Shown in pieces: positions 33,373 to 42,857 of a stretch of 50,229 nucleotides of DNA. A model generated the notes under the pieces. It had not been told where the DNA came from. It made no database searches and saw only the letters and a list, made by a program, of their open reading frames with translations. Both the position numbers and the translations under genes were made by a program. Each line of letters starts with the position of its first letter. Position 1 is the stretch's first letter. This DNA comes from JADJQU01 sp035490315 (GTDB taxonomy: Bacteria; Planctomycetota; UBA1135; GCA-002686595): contig DATHET010000104.1 of NCBI GenBank assembly GCA_035490315.1, positions 1 to 50,229 of the forward strand, read 5' to 3'.

Positions 33373-33394
33373 TCTCCGCAGCGTACGAAATTTC

Positions 33395-33489
33395 GTCGGT
33401 ACGGAGCCAGGCTCGATTCCGACACCCCCCGCGCGCGCGCTTTGCGCGCGCGCGGGGGGTGTCGGAATCGAGCCTGGCCCCGTACCGAC
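33395..33489. repeat. Class A palindrome 2 (46-bp arms, one mismatch)
   Basis: Arms 33395-33440 and 33444-33489 pair with one mismatch and a 3-base TTT loop. The outer part is GTCGGTACGGAGCCAGG as in the copy at 7901; the inner part is alternating GC (GCGCGCGCGC), a potential Z-DNA-prone run. It sits 1 bp beyond the stop of the hybrid histidine kinase gene and 22 bp upstream of the next start. Confidence 0.95.
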
Positions 33490-33490
33490 A

Positions 33491-35805
<2,315 letters not shown>

Positions 35806-35809
<4 letters not shown>

Positions 35810-36453
35810 GGGTTCCGTGATTCGTCGTCGAGGTCGGTTTTGCTGGTCAGGCCGCACCCATAGACGGGCGTCGAGTTGCACGATGGAGTCCGTCCCTGGA
35901 GCAGCGCGACGATCGAGTCAGCGCCCTGGTTGTCGCCGGAGTGGCCGCGGCTCGCGGTGATGCCGCCCTGAAATTCCAGCTGGCCGTCAGCGCCGTAAAG
36001 CAGCACTTCTCCGGACGTCCTTACGCCGAATTGGCGCGCATAGGCTCCGCCCGTGTCCGCCCTGACTTGGATGCCGGGGATCTTCGCGGCGGAATCCCAC
36101 AGCTCGCTGTGCGTCCACTCGCGGCCGAGCTCGGGCAGCGAGAGCATCACGACGGTGCCGCGCAGCTTTCCATTGGCGCGAGCGGCGATGCGATCGAGCT
36201 CGCCGATCGTCGCGCGCGTGCACGGACACTGCGGGTGCGCGAAGAGCAGGAGTTTCGGCTGACCATCGGCTCGCGCGAGCGAGCATGCGCGAGGCCATTG
36301 CGTCGGAGGTTTTGCGGGGGCGCCGCTTTCGCTCTGGTAGCGGATCATTCCCGCGAGGCCGAGGGCGAGAAACACCATCCACAAGACGCCCACGGCGGCG
36401 AGCAGCCGCCGCGGCCTGCCTGGCCGCTTCGTAAGTGACGAGATCTCCGCCAT
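35806..36453 (-). CDS. Membrane-anchored thioredoxin-fold (redoxin/RedB-like) protein
   Basis: I place the start at 36453, which yields 215 residues beginning just before a hydrophobic segment (LLAAVGVLWMVFLALGLAG) that should anchor the protein outside the cytoplasm. The domain has a thioredoxin-fold layout with the sequence KLLLFAHPQCPCTRATIGEL, where CPC takes the place of the usual CxxC, and a later strand ending VLLYGADGQLEFQGGI. Family members of this kind (redoxin, RedB) are thiol-oxidoreductases or thiol-dependent sensors. The start of the hybrid histidine kinase overlaps its stop, so it probably supplies a redox input to that kinase. A longer frame reaches back through the palindrome but has no signal-like features. 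Confidence 0.72.
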
Positions 36454-36512
36454 GAATGAGGTTTGCCTCACCCTGCTTCGGAGTAATGCGCCGGCATCTT
36501 GAGGCGTCATGG

Positions 36513-36547
36513 CGTCGTCACGCAGCCAGGCACGATTTCGACCCCCC
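36513..36547 (+). repeat. Degenerate left half of a class A palindrome
   Basis: These 35 bases match the left arm of the copy at 7901 in about 28 positions, including AGCCAGG and the C-run. It lies 8 bp left of a complete palindrome of the other subtype. Confidence 0.6.
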
Positions 36548-36555
36548 CCGCCATG

Positions 36556-36661
36556 TACGGAGCCAGGTGAATTCGTCCGCAATGGTGCGGGCATCCCGCG
36601 CGCCGCGAGAGCGGCGCGCGGGATGCCCGCACCATTGCGGACGAATTCACCTGGCTCCGTA
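36556..36661. repeat. Class A palindrome 3 (51-bp perfect arms, GAGA loop)
   Basis: Arms 36556-36606 and 36611-36661 are perfect reverse complements and the loop is GAGA, closed by a C-G pair, a GNRA-type tetraloop if transcribed. The outer part is TACGGAGCCAGGTGAATTCG and the inner GCGCGCCGC. Unlike other copies it lies between divergent start codons. Confidence 0.95.
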
Positions 36662-36803
36662 TCGATTCGTCGAGCCCGGTTCCGTGTCGAGACCCGTCCT
36701 CTTCCTGGGACTCCCAGCGGGGCTGGCCCAAGGGATCGGCGCCCCGTGCCGAAGAGGCCCGCCCCGCTCCAGGGCTCGAAACGCCCTGCGGGACACCCGT
36801 CGC

Positions 36804-37538
36804 ATGCATTCGAACCGGTTTTCCTCCTTGTTGATGCTCCTTTGGCTGGGCGCCGCTGCCTGCAGCACGCCGCCTTTGCCCGAGGAGCACGCGAAGGCTT
36901 CGACCCTTTCACCCGACCTGCGCTGGGACGAGCTGACGCTGGGCCCGAACGACATCGTGCGCGTCGGAGTCTTCGGACACCCCGAGCTCTCCACGCCCCT
37001 GTCGGGAACCCTGTCCGGCGCCGTGGGATCGCGCGTCGACGGAGCGGGAGGCTTGAGCCTGCCCTTGGTCGGCACGGTCGCGATCGGCGGCATGTCGCTC
37101 GAAGAAGCGCGCGAAAAAATCCGCGCGGCCTACGCGGCCTTCGTACAGGAGCCCAAGGTCGACGTGTCGGTCGTCGAGTACGCCGCGCGGCGTTTCTACC
37201 TCTACGGCGAAGTCAACCAGCCCGGCGCCTACACTATCGATCGCCCGCTGAATCTCTACCAGGCGCTGACTTACGGCAAAGGCCTCTCGCCTCGCGCCGA
37301 TCGCAGCGAAGTCGTGCTCTTGCGCGGCAAGCCCGAAGCCCTGGAAGTCCACGTGTTCAACGCGAACTCGCCGACGGCCAAGGGCCTCAACGCCCTGCGG
37401 CCCGACGACATGATCTTCGTGCGCCGCTCGGGCGCGGGGAGATTCTCCGACGAATTCCTGCCGATCCTCGTCGGCATTTCCAACGCCCTGGGATCGGTCG
37501 CGACCATTTTGTTGATCGACGACCAGCTGGGAAACTAG
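36804..37538 (+). CDS. Wza-like outer-membrane polysaccharide export lipoprotein
   Basis: The 244-residue product has a lipoprotein signal (MHSNRFSSLLMLLWLGAAAC) with lipobox AAAC. The Poly_export domain begins LGPNDIVRVGVFGHPELS and shows GLSLPLVGTVAIGGMSLEEA; an SLBB domain follows (RRFYLYGEVNQPGAYTID, then LYQALTYGKGLSPRA). The C-terminus has a hydrophobic helix region (LPILVGISNALGSVATILLI). The Wza family forms the outer-membrane portal for capsule or exopolysaccharide. The BY-kinase gene starts 4 bp after its stop. The product is shorter than E. coli Wza (379 residues), having one clear SLBB domain rather than two. Confidence 0.9.
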   Translation: MHSNRFSSLLMLLWLGAAACSTPPLPEEHAKASTLSPDLRWDELTLGPNDIVRVGVFGHPELSTPLSGTLSGAVGSRVDGAGGLSLPLVGTVAIGGMSLEEAREKIRAAYAAFVQEPKVDVSVVEYAARRFYLYGEVNQPGAYTIDRPLNLYQALTYGKGLSPRADRSEVVLLRGKPEALEVHVFNANSPTAKGLNALRPDDMIFVRRSGAGRFSDEFLPILVGISNALGSVATILLIDDQLGN

Positions 37539-37541
37539 TCC

Positions 37542-40394
37542 GTGAAGCACAGCAAGAATTCTTCCGAGGAGCAGGCAGGCGGCCGCGGGCTCTCGCTCGA
37601 GACCGCGCTCGAGCTGTGCATCCGCCACACGCGACTTGTGATCGTCGTCTGCGTGGCGACCCTGGGCGCGAGCATGTTCTGGCTGGCCTCGAAGCCGCCG
37701 GTCTACCGCGCCAATGCAACGCTGATCCTCGAATCCGGCAGGTCCAAGGGCGGCGTGCTCGGCGAGCTCGCGGCGCTGACCAGCGCACCCGAGGCTTCCA
37801 GTGAAATGGAGCTCCTGCGCGCGCGGACCACGGCGGCCGAGACGGTACGGGCCGCGGCCAATGATTCGGCGAACGAAGTCGCGCGGCACCTGGACTTGAC
37901 CACGGTCGTCGAGGATCTCGGCTATCGACCGTTGCGAGAAATCGCGGCCGGTTGGACTGGCGGAATCCGCTCGATCGACCGCAACGCACGCCTGCACGCG
38001 CGCATCGAGCCTGGCGTTCCGATCCGCTCCGAGCGCTGCCTGTCGGTCGAGTTCGACGGCGCGCAGCAGGTCACGATCCAGGAAGTCGGCAGCCTCGGGC
38101 GCAGCCTGTCGTTCGGCGCACCCAAGGTCGAAGCGACGCTGGTCGCAGGCAAGGCGATCGCCTACCGCGATCTCCTGCTGCACCTCGAGCCCGAGGGCGA
38201 TCTCTCGGGCACGTCCTTCCTGATCCACGGACTCTCCGACGCACGCGCCATCGAGCGCGTGCTCGGCGCGACGCGGGTCAGCGAGACCGAGCGCAATTCC
38301 GGCGTGATCGAGCTGCTCTTCGACGATTGCGATCCCGAGCGCGCGGCCCAGACGGCCAACGCCCTGTGCCAGAACTACCTCGACCGCAACAAGTCGCGCG
38401 GCGAAAAACGCGCGCGTCAGACGGTCGACTTCATCGACGTGCAGCTCGCGGAGCAGACCACGGCCCTCGACGAATCGGAAAGGCAGGTCGCGACCCTGCA
38501 GCGCGCCAATCCGCGCGCGATCGACGTCGGCCAGGTCGGCACGCAGTTGATCGAGCAGATGTCCAAGCTCGAGGTCGAGCGCGTGGCGTCGGGCTTGAGC
38601 GATCGCTCGCTTGGCGAGGCTCTTGCCGCCCTCGAGAGCGGCGATACCCAGGCTCTTTCGCGCCTCGGACCCGAGGTCGCCGACCCGATCACCGCGGCCT
38701 ACGTCGAGCAGATCGCCCGCCTCGAAGCTGAATCGTTGCTCCAAGAGCGCAGCGACAGTGGCGCGTATAAAACGCTGCTGCAGCAGAAGAGCCTCGAGCT
38801 CGAAAGTCGGCGCGACGCGTTGGCGGTAGAGCTTTCGGCCGCGCGTTCCGCGGCCGACGCCGTTCGCGGCGGATCCTCCGAGGCCGTGTCGCGTCTCGGA
38901 GCCGGCGCGCCGCAGATCGGCGATCCGCTCTTGACCGGCTATCTCGCCGAGCTCTCGACCCTCCAGGCCCGGCGCGACTCGCTTGCCGCGGAATTCAAGC
39001 CCGAGCACCCCGACCTCGCTTTGTGCGAGCGCCAGTTGACCGCGATGCGCTCGCGCGTCAGCGCGCTGCTCGACAACCGCGTCAGCGGTCTGGAGATCCA
39101 GGCTCACGAATTCGACTCGCTGCTCGCGAGCTACGCCGAGCGCGCCGGGTCCCTTCCCGCCGGCGAACGCGCCCGCATCGAAACGGCGCGCCGCGGCCTG
39201 GTCGCGCGCACCGCGACGCACCTCGAGAGTCAACGTGCTGGCTTGAAAGCGCGCAGCCAGTCGATCGCGACCGAGCTCGAGCGCATGCAGGCCGACATGG
39301 GCTCGCTGCCCGAGGAAGCTCGCGTGCTAGCCGATCCTCTGCGGCGGCTCGCTGCCCACACCGAGATCGTGAAGTTCCTGCTCTCGCGCAAGCAGGAGGC
39401 CGAGATCTCCAAGGCGGCCACGGTCGCCAGCGCCGAATTCATCGACCCCGCGGTCGCTCCGCTGCGCCGCCACGGACCGTCGATCGTCGTCCACCTCTGC
39501 CTGGGCCTGGTCCTCGGACTCGTCTTCGCCCTCGCTGCCGCGCTCTTGCGCGAATCCCTCTCGCGCCGCGTGTTCACCGCCAGCGAGCTCGAAGAGATCT
39601 CCGGTCTGAGCGTGCTCGGCACGATCCCCGACTTCAAGCACGGCCGCTTCCGGATCAAGGGCGCCCACGAGCACTACGTGCCCCTGCTCGACGATCCCGA
39701 GAGCGTTCCCGCCGAGGCCTTCCGCTCGCTGCGCGCCAACCTGAAATTCGCGCTCGGCGCGATCGAGGGCGCGAAGACCATCGCTTTCACCTCGTGCACG
39801 CAAGGCGAGGGCAAGTCGCTGACCAACGTCAGCGTCGCCCTGGCCTACGCGATCAACGGCAAGCGCGTGCTGCTGGTCGACGCCGACATGCGCCGGCCCA
39901 GCGTGCACCACTACCTCGGCATGGAACTGATGCCGGGACTGTCGGAAATCCTTCAAGAGCGCGTCGCCTGGCGTGAGTGCATCCGCCGCGACGTGGCGCG
40001 CGGCCTCGACGTGATCACCGCGGGCAAGCAGCCGGCTGCTCCCGGTGATCTCCTGGAAAGCGAAGCCTGCGACAAGCTGCTCGCCGACCTGCGCAACGAA
40101 TACGACCTGATCGTTTTCGATGTTCCGCCGGCACTCGCCGTCGCGGACATCGACAGCATCGCTTCGCGTCTCGACGCGATGTTCCTGGTGTGCAAGAGCA
40201 ATCGTGTCCCCGCGCCGGTGATCGCCGCCGCGACATCCCGTCTCCGTCAAGTTGGCGCAAAGCTCGCAGGTGCCGCGCTCAACGCAGTCGGATCTTCCCG
40301 AGGTGGTTCCCATGCATACGGATATGGATACGGCTATGGCTCCGAGTACGGACAGCGCTCGGGCGCGACTGTCAGCGAGCGCTCTGCTCGCTGA
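37542..40394 (+). CDS. Wzc-type bacterial tyrosine kinase / chain-length regulator
   Basis: The start is GTG at 37542, 4 bp after the Wza-like gene. The 950-residue protein has two transmembrane helices (about residues 32-50 and 647-668) flanking a large extracytoplasmic region with long coiled coils (about 280-640), typical of Wzz/Wzc. The cytoplasmic BY-kinase domain (about 690-920) has Walker A SCTQGEGKSLTN, Walker A' VLLVDADMRRP and Walker B DLIVFDVPPAL. The C-terminus is a tyrosine cluster AYGYGYGYGSEYG, the autophosphorylation tail that regulates polymer assembly. The last 83 bp overlap the wecC start region, in a different frame. It should control chain length and export of the locus polymer together with Wza. 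Confidence 0.9.
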   Translation: MKHSKNSSEEQAGGRGLSLETALELCIRHTRLVIVVCVATLGASMFWLASKPPVYRANATLILESGRSKGGVLGELAALTSAPEASSEMELLRARTTAAETVRAAANDSANEVARHLDLTTVVEDLGYRPLREIAAGWTGGIRSIDRNARLHARIEPGVPIRSERCLSVEFDGAQQVTIQEVGSLGRSLSFGAPKVEATLVAGKAIAYRDLLLHLEPEGDLSGTSFLIHGLSDARAIERVLGATRVSETERNSGVIELLFDDCDPERAAQTANALCQNYLDRNKSRGEKRARQTVDFIDVQLAEQTTALDESERQVATLQRANPRAIDVGQVGTQLIEQMSKLEVERVASGLSDRSLGEALAALESGDTQALSRLGPEVADPITAAYVEQIARLEAESLLQERSDSGAYKTLLQQKSLELESRRDALAVELSAARSAADAVRGGSSEAVSRLGAGAPQIGDPLLTGYLAELSTLQARRDSLAAEFKPEHPDLALCERQLTAMRSRVSALLDNRVSGLEIQAHEFDSLLASYAERAGSLPAGERARIETARRGLVARTATHLESQRAGLKARSQSIATELERMQADMGSLPEEARVLADPLRRLAAHTEIVKFLLSRKQEAEISKAATVASAEFIDPAVAPLRRHGPSIVVHLCLGLVLGLVFALAAALLRESLSRRVFTASELEEISGLSVLGTIPDFKHGRFRIKGAHEHYVPLLDDPESVPAEAFRSLRANLKFALGAIEGAKTIAFTSCTQGEGKSLTNVSVALAYAINGKRVLLVDADMRRPSVHHYLGMELMPGLSEILQERVAWRECIRRDVARGLDVITAGKQPAAPGDLLESEACDKLLADLRNEYDLIVFDVPPALAVADIDSIASRLDAMFLVCKSNRVPAPVIAAATSRLRQVGAKLAGAALNAVGSSRGGSHAYGYGYGYGSEYGQRSGATVSERSAR
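40300..40306 (+). promoter_or_regulatory. Ribosome-binding site that fixes the wecC start inside the kinase gene
   Basis: GAGGTGG lies five bases before the ATG at 40312, within the 3' end of the BY-kinase coding region. No other in-frame start for wecC has as good a site, so it decides the start. Confidence 0.7.
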
Positions 40395-41676
40395 GGTCGG
40401 CGCCCCGCCGCTCGCGCACACCGGAATCCGCAAGCGCGCCCAGGCGGCTGTGCGCCGGCGCGATTTCTCGGTCAACGCCGATCTGAAGATCTGCGTCGTC
40501 GGTCTGGGCTACATCGGCTTGCCGACGGCATCGCTGCTCGGAACGAAGGGCGCGCAGGTTTTCGGCGTCGACATTTCCGCGGACGTCGTCGCGACGATCA
40601 ACCAGGGCCGGATCCACATCGAGGAGCCCGACCTCGATCTGATGGTGAAATCCGCGGTGCAGGCCGGTCGCTTGAGGGCGGGCCTCGCGCCGGTGGAAGC
40701 CGACGTGTTCGTGCTCGCCGTGCCGACGCCGATCCTGGCCGACAAGACACCCGACCTCGAAGCCGTGCGCCAGGCTGCGCGCAGCATCGCTCCGGTCGTC
40801 AAACCCGGCAATCTCGTGATCCTCGAATCGACCAGCCCCGTTGGCACGACCGATGAAATCGTCGCGGCGATCCTGCGCGAAGCGGGTCACGCGGTCGGCG
40901 ACAACGTTTTCGTCGCCTACTGCCCCGAGCGCGTGCTGCCGGGCCGCATCCTGACCGAGCTGGTCGAGAACGATCGCGTGGTCGGCGGCATCAATGAAGC
41001 TTCCACGGAAGCAGCGGTCGAGTTCTACGCGAGCTTCGTGCGCGGCGAAGTGCTCGCCACCGATTCGCGCACGGCCGAGATGGTCAAGCTGACCGAGAAT
41101 TCCTTCCGCGACGTCAACATCGCCTTCGCCAACGAGCTCTCGATGATCTGCGACAGCGAGGGCATCAGCGTCTGGGAAGTGATCCGCATGGCGAACCGCC
41201 ACCCGCGGGTCAAGATCCTGCAGCCCGGACCTGGTGTCGGCGGCCATTGCATCGCCGTCGATCCCTGGTTCATCGTCGCGCGCTCGCCCGAGCACTCGGC
41301 GCTGATCCGCTCGGCGCGCGAAGTCAACGACCGCAAGCCGCACTGGGTCGTCGAGCGCGTGATCGCCTGCGCGAGCCAGGTGCGCAAGCCGGTGATCGCC
41401 TGTCTGGGCCTGACCTTCAAGGCCGACGTCGACGATCTGCGCGAGTCGCCCGCGGTCGACATCGTGCGCGCTCTGCAGGCGCAGAACGTCGGCGAGCTCC
41501 TGGTGGTCGAGCCGCACCTGGAATCCCACCCGGACTTCCAGCTCGTTGCGCTCGAAGAGGCCGTTCGACGCGCGAACATCGTGCTGGTCCTGGTCGACCA
41601 CAAGCGCTTCAAGCGCCTGCGCCGCGAGCTGCTCAACGAGAAACTCCTGATCGACACGCGCGGAGTGTTCCTGTGA
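40312..41676 (+). CDS. wecC: UDP-N-acetyl-D-mannosamine dehydrogenase
   Basis: The 454-residue protein belongs to the UDP-glucose/UDP-ManNAc dehydrogenase family. It has the NAD-binding motif VVGLGYIGLPTA, the segment VLAVPTPI, ESTSPVGTTDEIV, AYCPERVLPGR, the middle-domain segment KLTENSFRDVNIAFANE and the catalytic cysteine in GPGVGGHCIAVDP, then GLTFKADVDDLRESPA. The PTPI and PERVLPG wording fits the UDP-HexNAc (WecC/Cap5O) branch better than UDP-glucose dehydrogenase. It makes UDP-ManNAcA, using UDP-ManNAc made by the next gene. The start overlaps the BY-kinase gene by 83 bp; the stop overlaps the next gene (GTGA). Confidence 0.9.
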   Translation: MHTDMDTAMAPSTDSARARLSASALLAEVGAPPLAHTGIRKRAQAAVRRRDFSVNADLKICVVGLGYIGLPTASLLGTKGAQVFGVDISADVVATINQGRIHIEEPDLDLMVKSAVQAGRLRAGLAPVEADVFVLAVPTPILADKTPDLEAVRQAARSIAPVVKPGNLVILESTSPVGTTDEIVAAILREAGHAVGDNVFVAYCPERVLPGRILTELVENDRVVGGINEASTEAAVEFYASFVRGEVLATDSRTAEMVKLTENSFRDVNIAFANELSMICDSEGISVWEVIRMANRHPRVKILQPGPGVGGHCIAVDPWFIVARSPEHSALIRSAREVNDRKPHWVVERVIACASQVRKPVIACLGLTFKADVDDLRESPAVDIVRALQAQNVGELLVVEPHLESHPDFQLVALEEAVRRANIVLVLVDHKRFKRLRRELLNEKLLIDTRGVFL

Positions 41677-42851
41677 CCCGGACGCGCCAACTGCGCGTCG
41701 TCAGCGTGATCGGCACGCGCCCCGAAGCGATCAAGATGGCGCCGCTGGTGCGCGCCCTCTCCGCGGACGAGCGTTTCGAGTCGCTCTTGTGCGTCACCGG
41801 TCAGCACCGCCATCTGCTCGATCAGGTCCTGCATCTGTTCGAGCTCGAGCCCGACGACGACCTCGAGGTCATGTCGCCCGGACAGGATCTGTTCGACGTG
41901 ACCTCGCGCGTGCTCACCGGCATGCGCGGTGTGCTCGACGCGCGCCGGCCGGACCTGATCCTGGTCCACGGCGACACGACCACCTGCTTCGCCGCCGCGC
42001 TCGCGGCCAACTACCGCGGCATCGGCGTTGCGCACGTCGAAGCCGGCCTGCGCTCGGGCGATCTGACGCGACCCTTCCCCGAGGAATTGAATCGCGTGCT
42101 CGTCGATCGGATGAGCAATCTGCTCTTCGCGCCGACGGAGCGCGCGCGCGACGAGCTGCTCTCCGAAGGCTGTGAAGCCTCGCGCATCCACGTCGTCGGC
42201 AACACCGTCGTCGACGCCCTGCTCGGCGTGAAAGAAAAAGTGCAAGCCATGCCCGCGTGGACCTGGCGCCACGAGCTCGGCGATGCCCTGTGCACGCGCC
42301 TCGCCGCCGGCCGCGATCGCGTCGTGCTCGTCACGGGCCATCGCCGCGAAAACTTCGGCGCGGGTTTTCAGGACCTGTGCAAGGCGATCCGCAGCTGTGC
42401 GCAGCGCCACCCCGACTGGCTCTTCGTCTATCCCGTGCACCTCAATCCCAACGTGCAGCAGCCCGTGCGCGAGATCCTCTCCGGCCTCGACAACGTCGCG
42501 CTGATCGAGCCCCTGGCCTACGAAGCCTGTGTCTGGCTGATGCTCGCGAGCGACGTGATCCTGACCGACTCGGGCGGCATGCAGGAGGAGGGTCTCGTGC
42601 TTGGAAAACCCGTGCTCGTGATGCGCGAAGTCACCGAGCGCCAAGAGGCTGTCGCCGCCGGCATCGTGCGCCTGGTCGGAACCGATCCGCAGCGCATCCA
42701 ACACGGCCTGGAATCCGTGCTCGGCCAGGTAAAGCTCGACGCCGGCTCGCCGAGCTCCCACAGCCCTTACGGCGACGGTCACGCCTCCGAGTTGATCGTC
42801 GAGATCCTGGCCCGTGAAGCGCGCGTCCGCGCGGCGGTCGCCGCGGCCTGA
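41673..42851 (+). CDS. wecB: UDP-N-acetylglucosamine 2-epimerase (non-hydrolysing)
   Basis: The start is GTG overlapping the wecC stop. The 392-residue product matches the WecB family: SVIGTRPEAIKMAPLV at the N-terminus, CVTGQHRHLLDQVL, VHGDTTTCFAAALAA, VAHVEAGLRSGDL, PEELNRVLVDRMSN, and in the C-terminal half TGHRRENFG, LIEPLAY and DSGGMQEEGLVLGKPVLVMR with the UDP-binding residues. The enzyme interconverts UDP-GlcNAc and UDP-ManNAc in the cytoplasm. Together with WecC it supplies UDP-ManNAcA, a sugar donor for capsule or enterobacterial-common-antigen-like polymers. It is followed after 6 bp by the heparinase-like gene. Confidence 0.93.
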   Translation: MTRTRQLRVVSVIGTRPEAIKMAPLVRALSADERFESLLCVTGQHRHLLDQVLHLFELEPDDDLEVMSPGQDLFDVTSRVLTGMRGVLDARRPDLILVHGDTTTCFAAALAANYRGIGVAHVEAGLRSGDLTRPFPEELNRVLVDRMSNLLFAPTERARDELLSEGCEASRIHVVGNTVVDALLGVKEKVQAMPAWTWRHELGDALCTRLAAGRDRVVLVTGHRRENFGAGFQDLCKAIRSCAQRHPDWLFVYPVHLNPNVQQPVREILSGLDNVALIEPLAYEACVWLMLASDVILTDSGGMQEEGLVLGKPVLVMREVTERQEAVAAGIVRLVGTDPQRIQHGLESVLGQVKLDAGSPSSHSPYGDGHASELIVEILAREARVRAAVAAA

Positions 42852-42857
42852 GGCTCG

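Larger units (their letters stand above)
36454..36803. promoter_or_regulatory. Divergent promoter region carrying a class A palindrome
   Basis: This 350-bp gap separates the divergent thioredoxin-fold/kinase operon and the polysaccharide operon. It contains a degenerate half copy (36513-36547), the 106-bp palindrome (36556-36661) and a weaker possible right half (36670-36691). About 110 bp on the Wza side remain in which I see no clear promoter boxes. Confidence 0.55.

Noticed and set aside
36556..36661. Palindrome as a replication origin or phage attachment site
   Set aside because: Related copies occur at several loci, there are no DnaA boxes or integrase genes nearby, and no direct-repeat att pair is visible.
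36909..39233. Long minus-strand frame opposite the Wza-like and BY-kinase genes
   Set aside because: The plus strand encodes intact export and kinase domains with correct spacing; the opposite frame has no motif.
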